A stretch of DNA of 62,397 nucleotides from Calditrichales bacterium (lineage in GTDB: Bacteria; Calditrichota; Calditrichia; Calditrichales; J004). The stretch is from NCBI GenBank assembly GCA_015493745.1, contig WGCN01000015.1, positions 1-62,397 of the forward strand. Reading direction: 5' to 3'. Under the pieces are notes generated by a model. The model was given only the letters and a program-made list of their open reading frames with translations. It did not search any database and was not told where the DNA came from. This document shows positions 25,390 through 34,063 of the stretch, piece by piece (within the stretch, counting starts at the first letter, position 1; each line of letters opens with the position of its first letter). Made by a program: the position numbers and the translations under genes.

Positions 25390-25831
25390 ACGTGAAAAAA
25401 ACATGCTTTATGTTTTAGCCGTGGTGCTGGTGATTTTTCTGGTTGATTTTTTTGTAAACAGCGAGGACTATGCCTGGCTTACCGGAACCGGTGACGGTGA
25501 ACAGAGGGTGGTGGAAAGGGTGAAGCCGAAGATCACTCAACCCCGCGCTTCCGGTGATGAGCCCGATGTCGTGGCGGTTCTGGATTGGGGACGCGATCCT
25601 TTTTTTGATCCCTCCCTGGTTGTTAAGAAAAAGAAAACGCGAAAAGTAAAAAAGACAGTCTCTCTAAATTTGAAAGCCATCAGCATGGCGGAATCGGGTT
25701 CGGTGGCTATGATTAATGATTTAATCCTGACCGTGGGCGATCAGGTCTCCGGATATACGGTGGTACGTATCGATCCCAAAACGGTGGAATTGAAAAAAGA
25801 GGGCAAAAGCAGAATCCTTAAATTGAAATAA
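25376..25831 (+). CDS. pilP: PilP/GspC-like pilus protein
   Basis: A 151-residue inner-membrane protein with one helix (about 10-27), a basic linker (KKKKTRKVKK) and a small C-terminal beta domain of HR/PilP type (LNLKAISMAESGSVAMINDLILTVGD). WGRDPFFDP is the conserved element of this class. ATG 25376 follows GGGAGG, so I prefer it to the in-frame ATG at 25349. It should bridge PilNO to the secretin encoded next. Confidence 0.78.
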   Translation: MTLDKREKNMLYVLAVVLVIFLVDFFVNSEDYAWLTGTGDGEQRVVERVKPKITQPRASGDEPDVVAVLDWGRDPFFDPSLVVKKKKTRKVKKTVSLNLKAISMAESGSVAMINDLILTVGDQVSGYTVVRIDPKTVELKKEGKSRILKLK

Positions 25832-25844
25832 GCCGGAGTGCTTC

Positions 25845-27152
25845 ATGAAATTGAAAATCGTTATTACAATCTTATTAAGTGTGTCTCTGTTACAGGCCGG
25901 GGATCTGGAAACAAAACTACAGCAAAAGGTCTCGCCCCGGTTCAACGGCGCATCCATTACCGAGGTGCTGAAGCTCTTTGCCCGTCAGCACTCCCTGAAC
26001 CTGGTTGTCAGCGGAGATGTAAAAGGGCGGGTAAGCGTCCAGTTGTTCGACGTAACCCTGGCGGATGCCTTGAATACCATTTTAAAGTCCATGGGCTACC
26101 ACTACGTGGTTGAAAACGATGTGCTGCTGGTTAAGCCTTTTAACAAGGAGATCAACGGCGAGCGGGTGACCCGGGTATATGCTTTGAACTATATCAACGG
26201 TTTTCATCTGATGGCCACGCTTCAGCCGCTGTTGTCATCAAAAGGAAAGATGACGCCATTATTGGCAGAGGCGGTGAAAAATGAAACGGAACAGCGCTCC
26301 AATATTCTGATCGTTTCCGATCTTTGGGAGAATATTCGGGATATTGATGCTGTGATCCGCGAAATAGATGTTCCTCAAAAGCAGATATTGATTGAGGTAA
26401 GGCTGATCGAATCGTTGATCGGCAGCGAAGAGCAATACGGTTTAAACCTGCCGAAGCGTATCGGCGTTTCCCTGGACGGCGCGGAAGTGACCGCCCCCAT
26501 AACCAAAAGCACCAGCGGCAGCGGAAGCAAAAGACTGCTTGCCGGATGGTACGAACTCCCCAAGGGGCCGGATGGGCTTACGCTGGGGGTGCTGAATGTG
26601 GATCAGCTTTCCGTGGCCCTGGACATGCTGGCCAAGGATAACGGCTCCAAACTGATATCCAATCCGCGTGTAACCACCTTGAACAACAGAAAGGCGTCCA
26701 TAAAAATAGGCACCACCGTGCCCATTCAGGAAGTTAACCGTGGCATAGGCGGGGATATCATCTCCTACCGGGAGAAAGAGGTGACCATAAATATGGATGT
26801 GATTCCGGTAATCAATGCCGATAACCGTATAACCCTGGATGTGCATCCGGTGATGGAAGAGATCATCGGCTATATCGGCCCGGCGGATGCGCCGCAACCG
26901 ATAACCTCAAAGCGGGAAGTGAAAACGGTGGTTACCGTAAATACGGGGCAAACGGTGGTGCTGGCCGGACTGGTTAAGGAAAGCCGCAGCAAAACAACGG
27001 AAAAGATATGGCTTTTGGGGGATATTCCCATTTTGGGATATCTGTTCCAAAATACGATTACCAAGGTGGAAAAGTCGGATCTAATCATCTTTATTACCAC
27101 CCGCATTGTCGACTACCAATCACCAAAAAAGACGGGTAAAAATGGCCGTTAG
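25845..27152 (+). CDS. pilQ: Secretin, outer-membrane pilus pore
   Basis: A 435-residue secretin with a signal peptide (1-18). It has one N0/STN-like domain (about 30-100), one NHN/N1-type domain (~105-180) and the secretin beta-barrel (~185-425), including the VTTLNNRKASIKIGTTVPI and VVTVNTGQTVVLAGL signatures. It is much shorter than most PilQ proteins and has no AMIN domain, so the periplasmic vestibule should be short. No pilotin is obvious, although the lipoprotein at the end of the operon could serve. Confidence 0.92.
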   Translation: MKLKIVITILLSVSLLQAGDLETKLQQKVSPRFNGASITEVLKLFARQHSLNLVVSGDVKGRVSVQLFDVTLADALNTILKSMGYHYVVENDVLLVKPFNKEINGERVTRVYALNYINGFHLMATLQPLLSSKGKMTPLLAEAVKNETEQRSNILIVSDLWENIRDIDAVIREIDVPQKQILIEVRLIESLIGSEEQYGLNLPKRIGVSLDGAEVTAPITKSTSGSGSKRLLAGWYELPKGPDGLTLGVLNVDQLSVALDMLAKDNGSKLISNPRVTTLNNRKASIKIGTTVPIQEVNRGIGGDIISYREKEVTINMDVIPVINADNRITLDVHPVMEEIIGYIGPADAPQPITSKREVKTVVTVNTGQTVVLAGLVKESRSKTTEKIWLLGDIPILGYLFQNTITKVEKSDLIIFITTRIVDYQSPKKTGKNGR

Positions 27153-28182
27153 TATCGAGAAAGTATTTACGGAAACCCTGCGCCTGGCCATCAACAACGG
27201 CGCGTCGGATGTTCATTTCAGCGGCAATATGGCGCCGGTAATACGCATATTGGGCCAGCTGAGGCATGTGGATACCGAACCCCTGGAAAACCGTGAACTG
27301 ACCCGTCTCTTTTTGTCGATGCTGACAGAAAAACAAAAAGCCCATTTTCAGGAACACAATGAAATCGATCTGGCGATCGAACTCAATGATCTTTCCCGTT
27401 TCCGGGTGAATTTTTATCAACATATGAAAGGCATCAGCGGGGCTTTCCGTATCGTAAGCAGCCAGATCCGCTCCATGCAGGAGTTGCGATTGCCCGTGAT
27501 ATTGAAAGACATTCTGGACAGAAGAAAAGGTCTGATTCTGGTTACGGGACCCACGGGATCGGGGAAATCCACCACCCTGGCCGCCATGATACATGAAATA
27601 AATCTCCACCGTCCGGATCATATCATCACCATCGAAGATCCGATCGAATATGTACACAGGCCTTATAAAAGTCTTATCCATCAACGGGAAATCGGCGCCC
27701 ATGCCGATGATTTTTCCGCGGCCCTGCGCAGCGCCCTGCGCGAGGATCCGGATGTGATCCTGGTGGGGGAGATGCGCGACACGGAAACGATCTCCAATGC
27801 CCTGCGTGCGGCCGAAACCGGCCATCTGGTACTCTCCACCCTGCACACCAATTCCGCGCCGGATACGGTGGACAGGATCATCAACGTCTTTCCGGCGGAA
27901 CAGCAACAGCAGGTGCGTCAGTTACTGGCCAGTTCCCTGGTGGCGGTTATTTCCCAACGCCTGGTGCCCAAGGTGGTCAACAATGACCGCGTGGCGGTTA
28001 TGGAAATTCTGATTAATACCGATGCCGTGAAAAACCTGATCCGTGAAGGTAAAACCCACCAACTCGATTCGGCCATCCAAACCGGGATGGAGCATGGCAT
28101 GCAAAACTTTGAACGCAGTCTGCTGGACTTAAAACAAAATAATATGGTAGCGCCTCATTTGGAGTTAAAAAATTATGTTTGA
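27142..28182 (+). CDS. pilT: Type IV pilus retraction ATPase PilT
   Basis: PilT drives pilus retraction. The 346-residue ATPase has Walker A GPTGSGKST (~136), Asp box TIEDPIEY, Walker B DPDVILVGEMRD, the His box GHLVLSTLHTN and the C-terminal AVKNLIREGKTHQ, a close match to the AIRNLIREGKTHQ signature that separates PilT from PilB. It overlaps the secretin gene by 11 nt. Its presence makes a retractile type IV pilus more likely than a simple type II secretion system. Confidence 0.95.
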   Translation: MAVSIEKVFTETLRLAINNGASDVHFSGNMAPVIRILGQLRHVDTEPLENRELTRLFLSMLTEKQKAHFQEHNEIDLAIELNDLSRFRVNFYQHMKGISGAFRIVSSQIRSMQELRLPVILKDILDRRKGLILVTGPTGSGKSTTLAAMIHEINLHRPDHIITIEDPIEYVHRPYKSLIHQREIGAHADDFSAALRSALREDPDVILVGEMRDTETISNALRAAETGHLVLSTLHTNSAPDTVDRIINVFPAEQQQQVRQLLASSLVAVISQRLVPKVVNNDRVAVMEILINTDAVKNLIREGKTHQLDSAIQTGMEHGMQNFERSLLDLKQNNMVAPHLELKNYV

Positions 28183-29602
28183 TAACGCCCCTTTTACCAC
28201 AAGGCCCTTTGTTCTGTTGGCCATTTTCTTACTTTCCCTGGTCTATTCCTGTAACAATGTGACCGATACGTCCAACCTGGCCGTTGTCGAAGGTTCGGTT
28301 TATACCTACAGTGAGGGGCAACTGGTTCCCGTGGAGAACGCCCTGATTTCCGCTTTAGAGGTTTACCGGCAAACCGAAACGGATTTAAACGGTAAGTATT
28401 CCTTTTCGCTGGATATATCCGCGGAACAGCAAATTACCCTTCAGGCTTCGAAAGCCGGATATATAAGCGGGGAAGTACGCGCCCTGGCCAAAACCGGGGA
28501 AGTGTTCCGGGCGCCGGATATAACCCTGACGCTTATTAATTCCGACACAACCGGCGGGTTGCCCGTCTCCACATCCGGCGATGCGGCACATATTCAGGTG
28601 CTGGAAAATCCACCCGCGCAGATTTATATCTATTCATCCGGATTGCAGGAGTCCGCGACATTGCGTTTTGTGGTAACCGATGCCGAAGGCAACGCGGTGG
28701 ATAATCAGCATAGTGAAACGGTCTTTTTCAGAATACTCAACGGTCCCGGTGGCGGGGAATATCTGTTTCCGGACAGCATGACCAGTAAAAACGGCCTGGT
28801 AAGCACCACGCTGAACAGTGGCATCAAGGCCGGGCCGGTACAGATCGAAGCCTACTTTGTACGTAGCGGAGCCACCTATCGAACCATCCCTCCGCGTCTG
28901 GCCATCTATGGGGGGCTACCGGATCAGGATCATTTTAGTCTGGCCGCCGAACAGCGGAATATCGCCGGACAGGTCAATTTTGGGATCGTCGATAACATTA
29001 CGGCCTTTGTGGGTGATAAGTTCAGCAATCCCGTCGCTCCGGGGACCATCGTCTATTTTACCACCCAATATGGCATCATTCAGGGGGCTGCCGTCACCGA
29101 TGAACTGGGCCGCGCCGTGGTGCAATATCTGACCGCCGCGCCGCTGCCGACGGATCCGGCCAATAACTCTTTCACGGAAATCAGGGCCTATACCTTCAGT
29201 GATACCCTGGGTGAAAAGAAGGTGGAAACGTCCTTAAACCTGCTGCTCTCGGCGGCCACGGCCGGTATAGAAATCACGCCGCAAAGCTTTAATTACACCA
29301 ATCTGAATAACGGTATCGCATTTGATTATAAGGTGCGGGACATATACGGAAATCCGCTGGTGGCGGATACGCGCATCAAGGTGAGCAGCACGGCGGGTAC
29401 TTTATACGGCGATAAGGATTTGACCCTGCTGGATAACACTCTGCCCGGAAACGGCAGCACCGAGTTTTCCTTTAGCTGGGCCCCGGGCGACAGCCTGAAG
29501 GATACCCAGGTTTATATAAATATCCAGGTAACGTCCCCGCAGTCGGGCAATGGCAGCCGTTCCCTGCGACTGGTAGGCACCAAGGTGGATTCCCTGCCTT
29601 AG
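28175..29602 (+). CDS. Lipoprotein with regulatory-like and Ig-like repeats
   Basis: A 475-residue lipoprotein (leader with LLSLVYSC). Residues ~35-115 form a carboxypeptidase regulatory-like module (VEGSVYTY...VENALISAL...DLNGKYSFSL), followed by three or so bacterial Ig-like modules, among them the intimin/Big1-like pattern GTIVYFTTQYGIIQGAAVTDELGRAVVQY. The start overlaps pilT by 8 nt and GGAG precedes it. As the last gene of the pilus operon it may be a pilus-associated surface protein or a secretin partner, which is inference. The 3' end overlaps the convergent permease gene by 4 nt. Confidence 0.75.
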   Translation: MFDNAPFTTRPFVLLAIFLLSLVYSCNNVTDTSNLAVVEGSVYTYSEGQLVPVENALISALEVYRQTETDLNGKYSFSLDISAEQQITLQASKAGYISGEVRALAKTGEVFRAPDITLTLINSDTTGGLPVSTSGDAAHIQVLENPPAQIYIYSSGLQESATLRFVVTDAEGNAVDNQHSETVFFRILNGPGGGEYLFPDSMTSKNGLVSTTLNSGIKAGPVQIEAYFVRSGATYRTIPPRLAIYGGLPDQDHFSLAAEQRNIAGQVNFGIVDNITAFVGDKFSNPVAPGTIVYFTTQYGIIQGAAVTDELGRAVVQYLTAAPLPTDPANNSFTEIRAYTFSDTLGEKKVETSLNLLLSAATAGIEITPQSFNYTNLNNGIAFDYKVRDIYGNPLVADTRIKVSSTAGTLYGDKDLTLLDNTLPGNGSTEFSFSWAPGDSLKDTQVYINIQVTSPQSGNGSRSLRLVGTKVDSLP

Positions 29603-31449
29603 GCCTGTTTCTTTTTACCGAACTCGGGTGAAATGTTTATGAAACGCGTTACCCAGATGGCCGGGATGATCGATATGATCACCCAGATGAAAAAGTTCTG
29701 GTAGCCGATCTGTTCCTGCAGCCAGCCGCTGAACATTCCCGGTATCATCATCCCCAGGGCCATAAAGCCGGTGGTGATGGCAAAGTGGGCCGTTTTGTGA
29801 CTACCCGATTCGGAGACATAAATCATGTACAACATATAGGCGGTAAAGCCAAAGCCGTATCCCAGTTGCTCTATGGCCACGGCCACATTGATCCAGAAGA
29901 TATTATCGGTTTGGTAATAGGAAAGCAGCACATAGACCACATCCGGCAGGTTGATGGCAAAGGTCATCGGCAGCAGCCAGTACTTCAGGCCGTCCCGGGC
30001 GGCCAGAAAGCCTCCCAACAGACCTCCAATGGTTAGTGAAATCAGACCCACCGTGCCATAGACCCAGCCCACCTGTCCCGTGGTCAGAGCCAGGCCGCCG
30101 GCTTCCTGGGCGTCCAGTAAAAAAGGCGAGGCCAGTTTAACCAGTTGAGCCTCGGCAAAGCGGTAGAGCATCAGAAAAAGTAAAATACGGCCTATATCCT
30201 TCTTTTTGAAAAAGAGCACAAAGGTTTCCAAAAACTCCTTGAAAATGGTCTTGATGGCCGGCATTTCGATACTCTTTTCCACGCGGGGCAAAGCATAGCG
30301 ATGGTAGAAAGAGAACAGGACAAACAGCGCGGCCAGTAACAAAAAGGTGACGATCCAGGCCAGCTCCACATTGCCGCTTTGCAGCTTAAACACGGCCTGG
30401 CTGGCGCTTTTCAGTTTAGGGTCGATCTGCACCGGCACCAGGGCCGGGGTCTTCCAGTTATCGCGGGTAAATTCCAGACGTCCTTCTCCGACCAGCGCAA
30501 TGCTTTTATCGCCGTGTACCCGGCCGATGTTGACCACAACGGTTTCATCCGCTCCGGGCTCTTGGGCCAGGTAAACGGCCAGCATACCGATATTGCCGGT
30601 ATGGTTGGGCGGCTTCCGGTTGGCGTCGCCGAAATATTCACGTAAAAAATGGCCAAGGGGCTGTGAAACATATTCATGCCAAAGAGAGTGTCCCTCGGCT
30701 TCCCGTTTTTGTTCGGCGGTTAGCGGGCGCTGAATGTGTTTATGGAGAATGTTCCATTCCCGCGCCCGGGTAATCAGGGAGTCATAGGTCTCTTTGGAGA
30801 TGGGATGCGTGTTAAGCTCCAGCCGGGCCGGTTCCACCAGGATGGCTTGTGTGGAGGAGGCGGGCGGCGGTGCAAGCTCATCGGGGGAAATGATCTGCTG
30901 GTGGCTATATTGCGGAGAGACCTCCACGGCAATCTCAACACTTTGCAGACCGCTGTTTTCTTCAATCGTTCCCGCCACAATGACCAGGAGCCCCTGTCCC
31001 GTCAGCATGGCCAGACGGTAAAATGTGCTGCGGATACCGACGAACCAGGCCTGGTCGTGCTCATCCAGACCCAGCATGTAAAAGCCGTCGGCGGCGATAT
31101 CGTGCGTGGCCGAGGAAAAGGCCAGCAGCCACAGAAAGGCCAGCGTGTATTGAAAAAAACTCTCTACGGGGATGGTGAAAGCCACCCCGGCAAAACCGGC
31201 GCCCAATACCAGTTGAGCGGTGACGATCCACCAGCGTTTTGTACGGATGATATCCACCAGCGGGCTCCAGAAGGGCTTGATCACCCACGGTAAATAAAGC
31301 CAGGAGGTGTATAAGGCGATATCCGTATTGGAGATGCCCAGTCTTTTATACATAATCACCGATACCGTCATAACAACGATGTAAGGCAATCCTTCGGCAT
31401 AGTACAGGCTGGGTATCCAGCCCCAGGCCTCACGGCGGGATTTCTGCAT
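29599..31449 (-). CDS. AmpG-like MFS permease with a large periplasmic insertion
   Basis: AmpG permeases carry anhydro-muropeptides into the cytoplasm for cell-wall recycling. The 616-residue protein has the AmpG-like first half (YYAEGLPYIV, YLPWVIKPFWSPLVD, THDIAADGF). Between helices 5 and 6 (about residues 165-362) sits a ~195-residue soluble insertion that ends in a Calx-beta/Ig-like pattern (LEFTRDNWKTP...VPVQID); by helix count it faces the periplasm. The second half (about 363-616) has the remaining helices. ATG 31449, with a CGGAG upstream, is preferred; longer starts run into the SpoIID-like gene. It is last in the namZ cluster, which supports a muropeptide or amino-sugar substrate. 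Confidence 0.78.
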   Translation of the reverse strand: MQKSRREAWGWIPSLYYAEGLPYIVVMTVSVIMYKRLGISNTDIALYTSWLYLPWVIKPFWSPLVDIIRTKRWWIVTAQLVLGAGFAGVAFTIPVESFFQYTLAFLWLLAFSSATHDIAADGFYMLGLDEHDQAWFVGIRSTFYRLAMLTGQGLLVIVAGTIEENSGLQSVEIAVEVSPQYSHQQIISPDELAPPPASSTQAILVEPARLELNTHPISKETYDSLITRAREWNILHKHIQRPLTAEQKREAEGHSLWHEYVSQPLGHFLREYFGDANRKPPNHTGNIGMLAVYLAQEPGADETVVVNIGRVHGDKSIALVGEGRLEFTRDNWKTPALVPVQIDPKLKSASQAVFKLQSGNVELAWIVTFLLLAALFVLFSFYHRYALPRVEKSIEMPAIKTIFKEFLETFVLFFKKKDIGRILLFLMLYRFAEAQLVKLASPFLLDAQEAGGLALTTGQVGWVYGTVGLISLTIGGLLGGFLAARDGLKYWLLPMTFAINLPDVVYVLLSYYQTDNIFWINVAVAIEQLGYGFGFTAYMLYMIYVSESGSHKTAHFAITTGFMALGMMIPGMFSGWLQEQIGYQNFFIWVIISIIPAIWVTRFINISPEFGKKKQA

Positions 31450-31472
31450 GGGGGCTCCGTAAATTTTAACGA

Positions 31473-32831
31473 TTAGTCGTATATTTTTTTCAGATAGCTG
31501 TTGGGGTAGTAGTGTGCCAGTATTTCTTCCGTGGGCTTGTTGTGCAAGGCCATGCCCAGGGCGCCAATCTGACACAGGCCGGCGCCATGTCCCCAACCGG
31601 CGCCGGATATTTCGAAAATGCCGGGAATCGCGCCCGAAATATCCTTCAGCTTAACCACAATGGCCGAGCTGTATAAAAACTGTTCGGAGAGGATGCGGCG
31701 GATCTCATATTCGGATCGGGCCTTGTAAACGGCGGTTTTGGTACTCTCATCGGGGTAGTAGACGATGGACAGCTCTGTTGCCCGGCCGGAGCCGCCTCTT
31801 TTTTCCGGCAACAGCGATAATACGGCGCGGATATTAAGCCGGGCATATTTTTTTAAAGCGGCGGTCAGTTCCTGCTGGCGGATCTCGATTTTCCACCGGA
31901 AATAGGCGGCATCCTGATCCACGTTGCCCAGATATTTTATTAGCTCCGTTTCCGGTATATGGGCGGGGCTGCACCAACTGCGCGGCGTGGCGGTGATCCA
32001 GTCGCGTGCCGCGGCCTCCTTGCGCAGATCCAGGTGCCGGTACTTTGCGGCCTCGGCTTCGGGGGCGTCTGGCTTTACCACCATATAGGGGAGCTTGTAC
32101 CCCGGCCAGACGGCGTCAAAGCTTTCCATCATACCGCCGCAGCTTTTGGAATAGCGCGCGTCACAGATGGCTTCGCCGTACATCAGAACCTGCCCGTTGG
32201 TGGAAAGCGCTCCCTGAATGGATTGCAGGGAGAGGAAGGTGCTTCCCTGATAACGCTGGCAGCAGTCATCATTGCATACATCCATGCCCAGGGCCTTGTG
32301 TTTTTGTTCGACATTGGCCAGTAACCAGGATCGGGCAGCGATGGTCTGCGACTCGATCAACGCCGCCGGGCAGGCCGCGCTCATCTCCGATGTGGCCACG
32401 CACATTACATAATGTTCCAGGGGCAATTCGTTGGTCAGGGTCATGGAGTCTTCATAATGGCGGAAGATCAGGGTATCCGGCAGATAGACATCAATCTTTT
32501 TTTGCCAGTGAAAGCCGCGGCCGGCCACCACCGGCGAAACGCGAATACCGCTTTTGGGGGCAATGCTCCTTTGCGGATCCCGTGCTTCGATACGGATTTC
32601 CCGCCGGGCGGTTTGTTCCGGCAAACCGCTTTCCAGATGTAAAATACCGTGGTCAAAGGAAAGGCTGAGTTGCGAACCGGGTTGCAGATCGCTCGCCTTT
32701 CCGTCACAGACGGCGCGGTAAAGCGGCTCGGCGGGCAGGGTAAGGCTTACTTTGTTCAGACCGTCTTCCGGCAAAATGATACCGACGTCAATAAGCGGCT
32801 CGCTTGATGGTATGCTGTTGGCTTCTAACAT
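31473..32831 (-). CDS. SpoIID-domain peptidoglycan-active protein
   Basis: The 452-residue protein has a SpoIID domain, a lytic transglycosylase/amidase-enhancer fold that acts on glycan strands: SEMSAACPAALIESQTIAARSW (a variant of the usual AEALKAQAIAARSY core), YSKSCGGMMES and the C-terminal GAGWGHGAGLCQIGALGMA signature. It has no signal peptide at the predicted start, which is unusual for a wall enzyme; a cytoplasmic role on imported muropeptides or a missed export route are both possible. It begins 2 nt after the sugar kinase gene, so the two are coupled. Confidence 0.85.
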   Translation of the reverse strand: MLEANSIPSSEPLIDVGIILPEDGLNKVSLTLPAEPLYRAVCDGKASDLQPGSQLSLSFDHGILHLESGLPEQTARREIRIEARDPQRSIAPKSGIRVSPVVAGRGFHWQKKIDVYLPDTLIFRHYEDSMTLTNELPLEHYVMCVATSEMSAACPAALIESQTIAARSWLLANVEQKHKALGMDVCNDDCCQRYQGSTFLSLQSIQGALSTNGQVLMYGEAICDARYSKSCGGMMESFDAVWPGYKLPYMVVKPDAPEAEAAKYRHLDLRKEAAARDWITATPRSWCSPAHIPETELIKYLGNVDQDAAYFRWKIEIRQQELTAALKKYARLNIRAVLSLLPEKRGGSGRATELSIVYYPDESTKTAVYKARSEYEIRRILSEQFLYSSAIVVKLKDISGAIPGIFEISGAGWGHGAGLCQIGALGMALHNKPTEEILAHYYPNSYLKKIYD

Positions 32832-32833
32832 GG

Positions 32834-34024
32834 TTACCCCTCGTTTTCCCAGGAAAAAAAGGCATCGATACCCGCGCCCAGGGCCGGAGCCTCTCTCAGG
32901 TGCGACGGGATCAGAAACTGCGAAACCTGCGCATAGTGTTTCCTGGCTTTGTCATCCAGACAGGTGCTGTGTTTAATTTTCTCTTCCAGAAGAGCCTGCA
33001 AGGGGGTGGCAAGTACTTTTTGCCCGGCCTCATCCACATAGAGCTGCCCCAGGCGCTGCCCCAGAATCACCTTATCAAACCATGAGCCCCGATAAGGATG
33101 ATCACCGGCCAGGGCGTCACGGTTGGGATTCATAAACTCAAAAGTCTTTTGCCATCCGCAATAAAGCGTTTCCAGCCGTTCGTAAATAATGGCGGCCAGG
33201 GCTTCCGTCACCGCCCGAAAGGTTGTAACGGCAGCCTCATCCCCCTCAAGCGCCTTGCGGGCTATCTGTGGCGGGAAAAGCCCCGCGGCGTTAAGCTCGC
33301 GGATATCCATACCGCTAAGGTCGGCATAGATGCTTTGAATGCCCGAGGCGGAGCAAAAACGTTCCAGGGAACGTCCGTCGGTATACTTCATCTCCCAGGT
33401 TTTGGCCAGCCAGGATTTGGTCTGATCAAACGGTACCAGGGTCCCGTGCAGTTTCAGGGCGTCGGCCACACCGGTGCCTCCGCCGAGATAATAGGCATTT
33501 TCGACCGGACGAAAGGCCCCGTCTTCAGCGTAGTTCTCGCCGATGCCGCAATAATCGGCGTCACTGCCCAGGCGGGCAATGGGGGAGGCCAGTTGAATAT
33601 TTTCCAGCCGCAGCCGTTCTTCCAGCAAATCACTGTAATGCAGCATACGCGGACCATTGGCAACAACATTAATGCCTCTTTTATCGGCGGTTTTTAATCC
33701 CGGCATGCCGATACCGATGATCAGGTTGTCGGCGGCGGTGGCCCGGGCGATCTTCAGAATCGCCCGCGCGCAGGCTTCCACATACACCGTTTCCTGTTGC
33801 TTCTCCTCATCCGTCTGCCGGATGTGGCCTTCCGCCAGTTCTTTGAATTGCACGGCCACATCCACCGGGGTAAAGTCGCTTAAAAATCCGGGTATGTCCG
33901 CGTATTTCCCTTCCGCGTTATGATCACCCAGGCAGAAAATTTTCTTTTCGTGGTTGAAGATGACCTGCCAGGCGCTCACCTTGGTGGCGCCGCCATCCAC
34001 ACCGACAATCGTCGTTTTTTTCAT
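32834..34024 (-). CDS. BadF/ROK-type ASKHA sugar kinase, candidate amino-sugar kinase
   Basis: A 396-residue ASKHA-fold protein with phosphate-1 GVDGGATKVSAW at the N-terminus, IIGIGMPGLK, a second phosphate loop YYLGGGTGVADAL and an adenosine-type PALGAGIDAF near the end. It resembles the BadF/BcrA-type N-acetylglucosamine kinases and ROK kinases. Given the neighbours (NamZ, SpoIID, AmpG), GlcNAc, MurNAc or anhydro-MurNAc is the most plausible substrate, like MurK of Tannerella. No MurQ-like etherase is encoded nearby. Confidence 0.75.
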   Translation of the reverse strand: MKKTTIVGVDGGATKVSAWQVIFNHEKKIFCLGDHNAEGKYADIPGFLSDFTPVDVAVQFKELAEGHIRQTDEEKQQETVYVEACARAILKIARATAADNLIIGIGMPGLKTADKRGINVVANGPRMLHYSDLLEERLRLENIQLASPIARLGSDADYCGIGENYAEDGAFRPVENAYYLGGGTGVADALKLHGTLVPFDQTKSWLAKTWEMKYTDGRSLERFCSASGIQSIYADLSGMDIRELNAAGLFPPQIARKALEGDEAAVTTFRAVTEALAAIIYERLETLYCGWQKTFEFMNPNRDALAGDHPYRGSWFDKVILGQRLGQLYVDEAGQKVLATPLQALLEEKIKHSTCLDDKARKHYAQVSQFLIPSHLREAPALGAGIDAFFSWENEG

Positions 34025-34063
34025 ACTGTTTCCATTTAATGGGGAGGTTCACTAAAACAGCTC

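Noticed and set aside
31450-31596. A 49-residue N-terminal extension of the AmpG-like permease
   Set aside because: The extension overlaps the SpoIID-like gene in another frame and lacks a signal; ATG 31449 has an RBS and starts at the conserved region.
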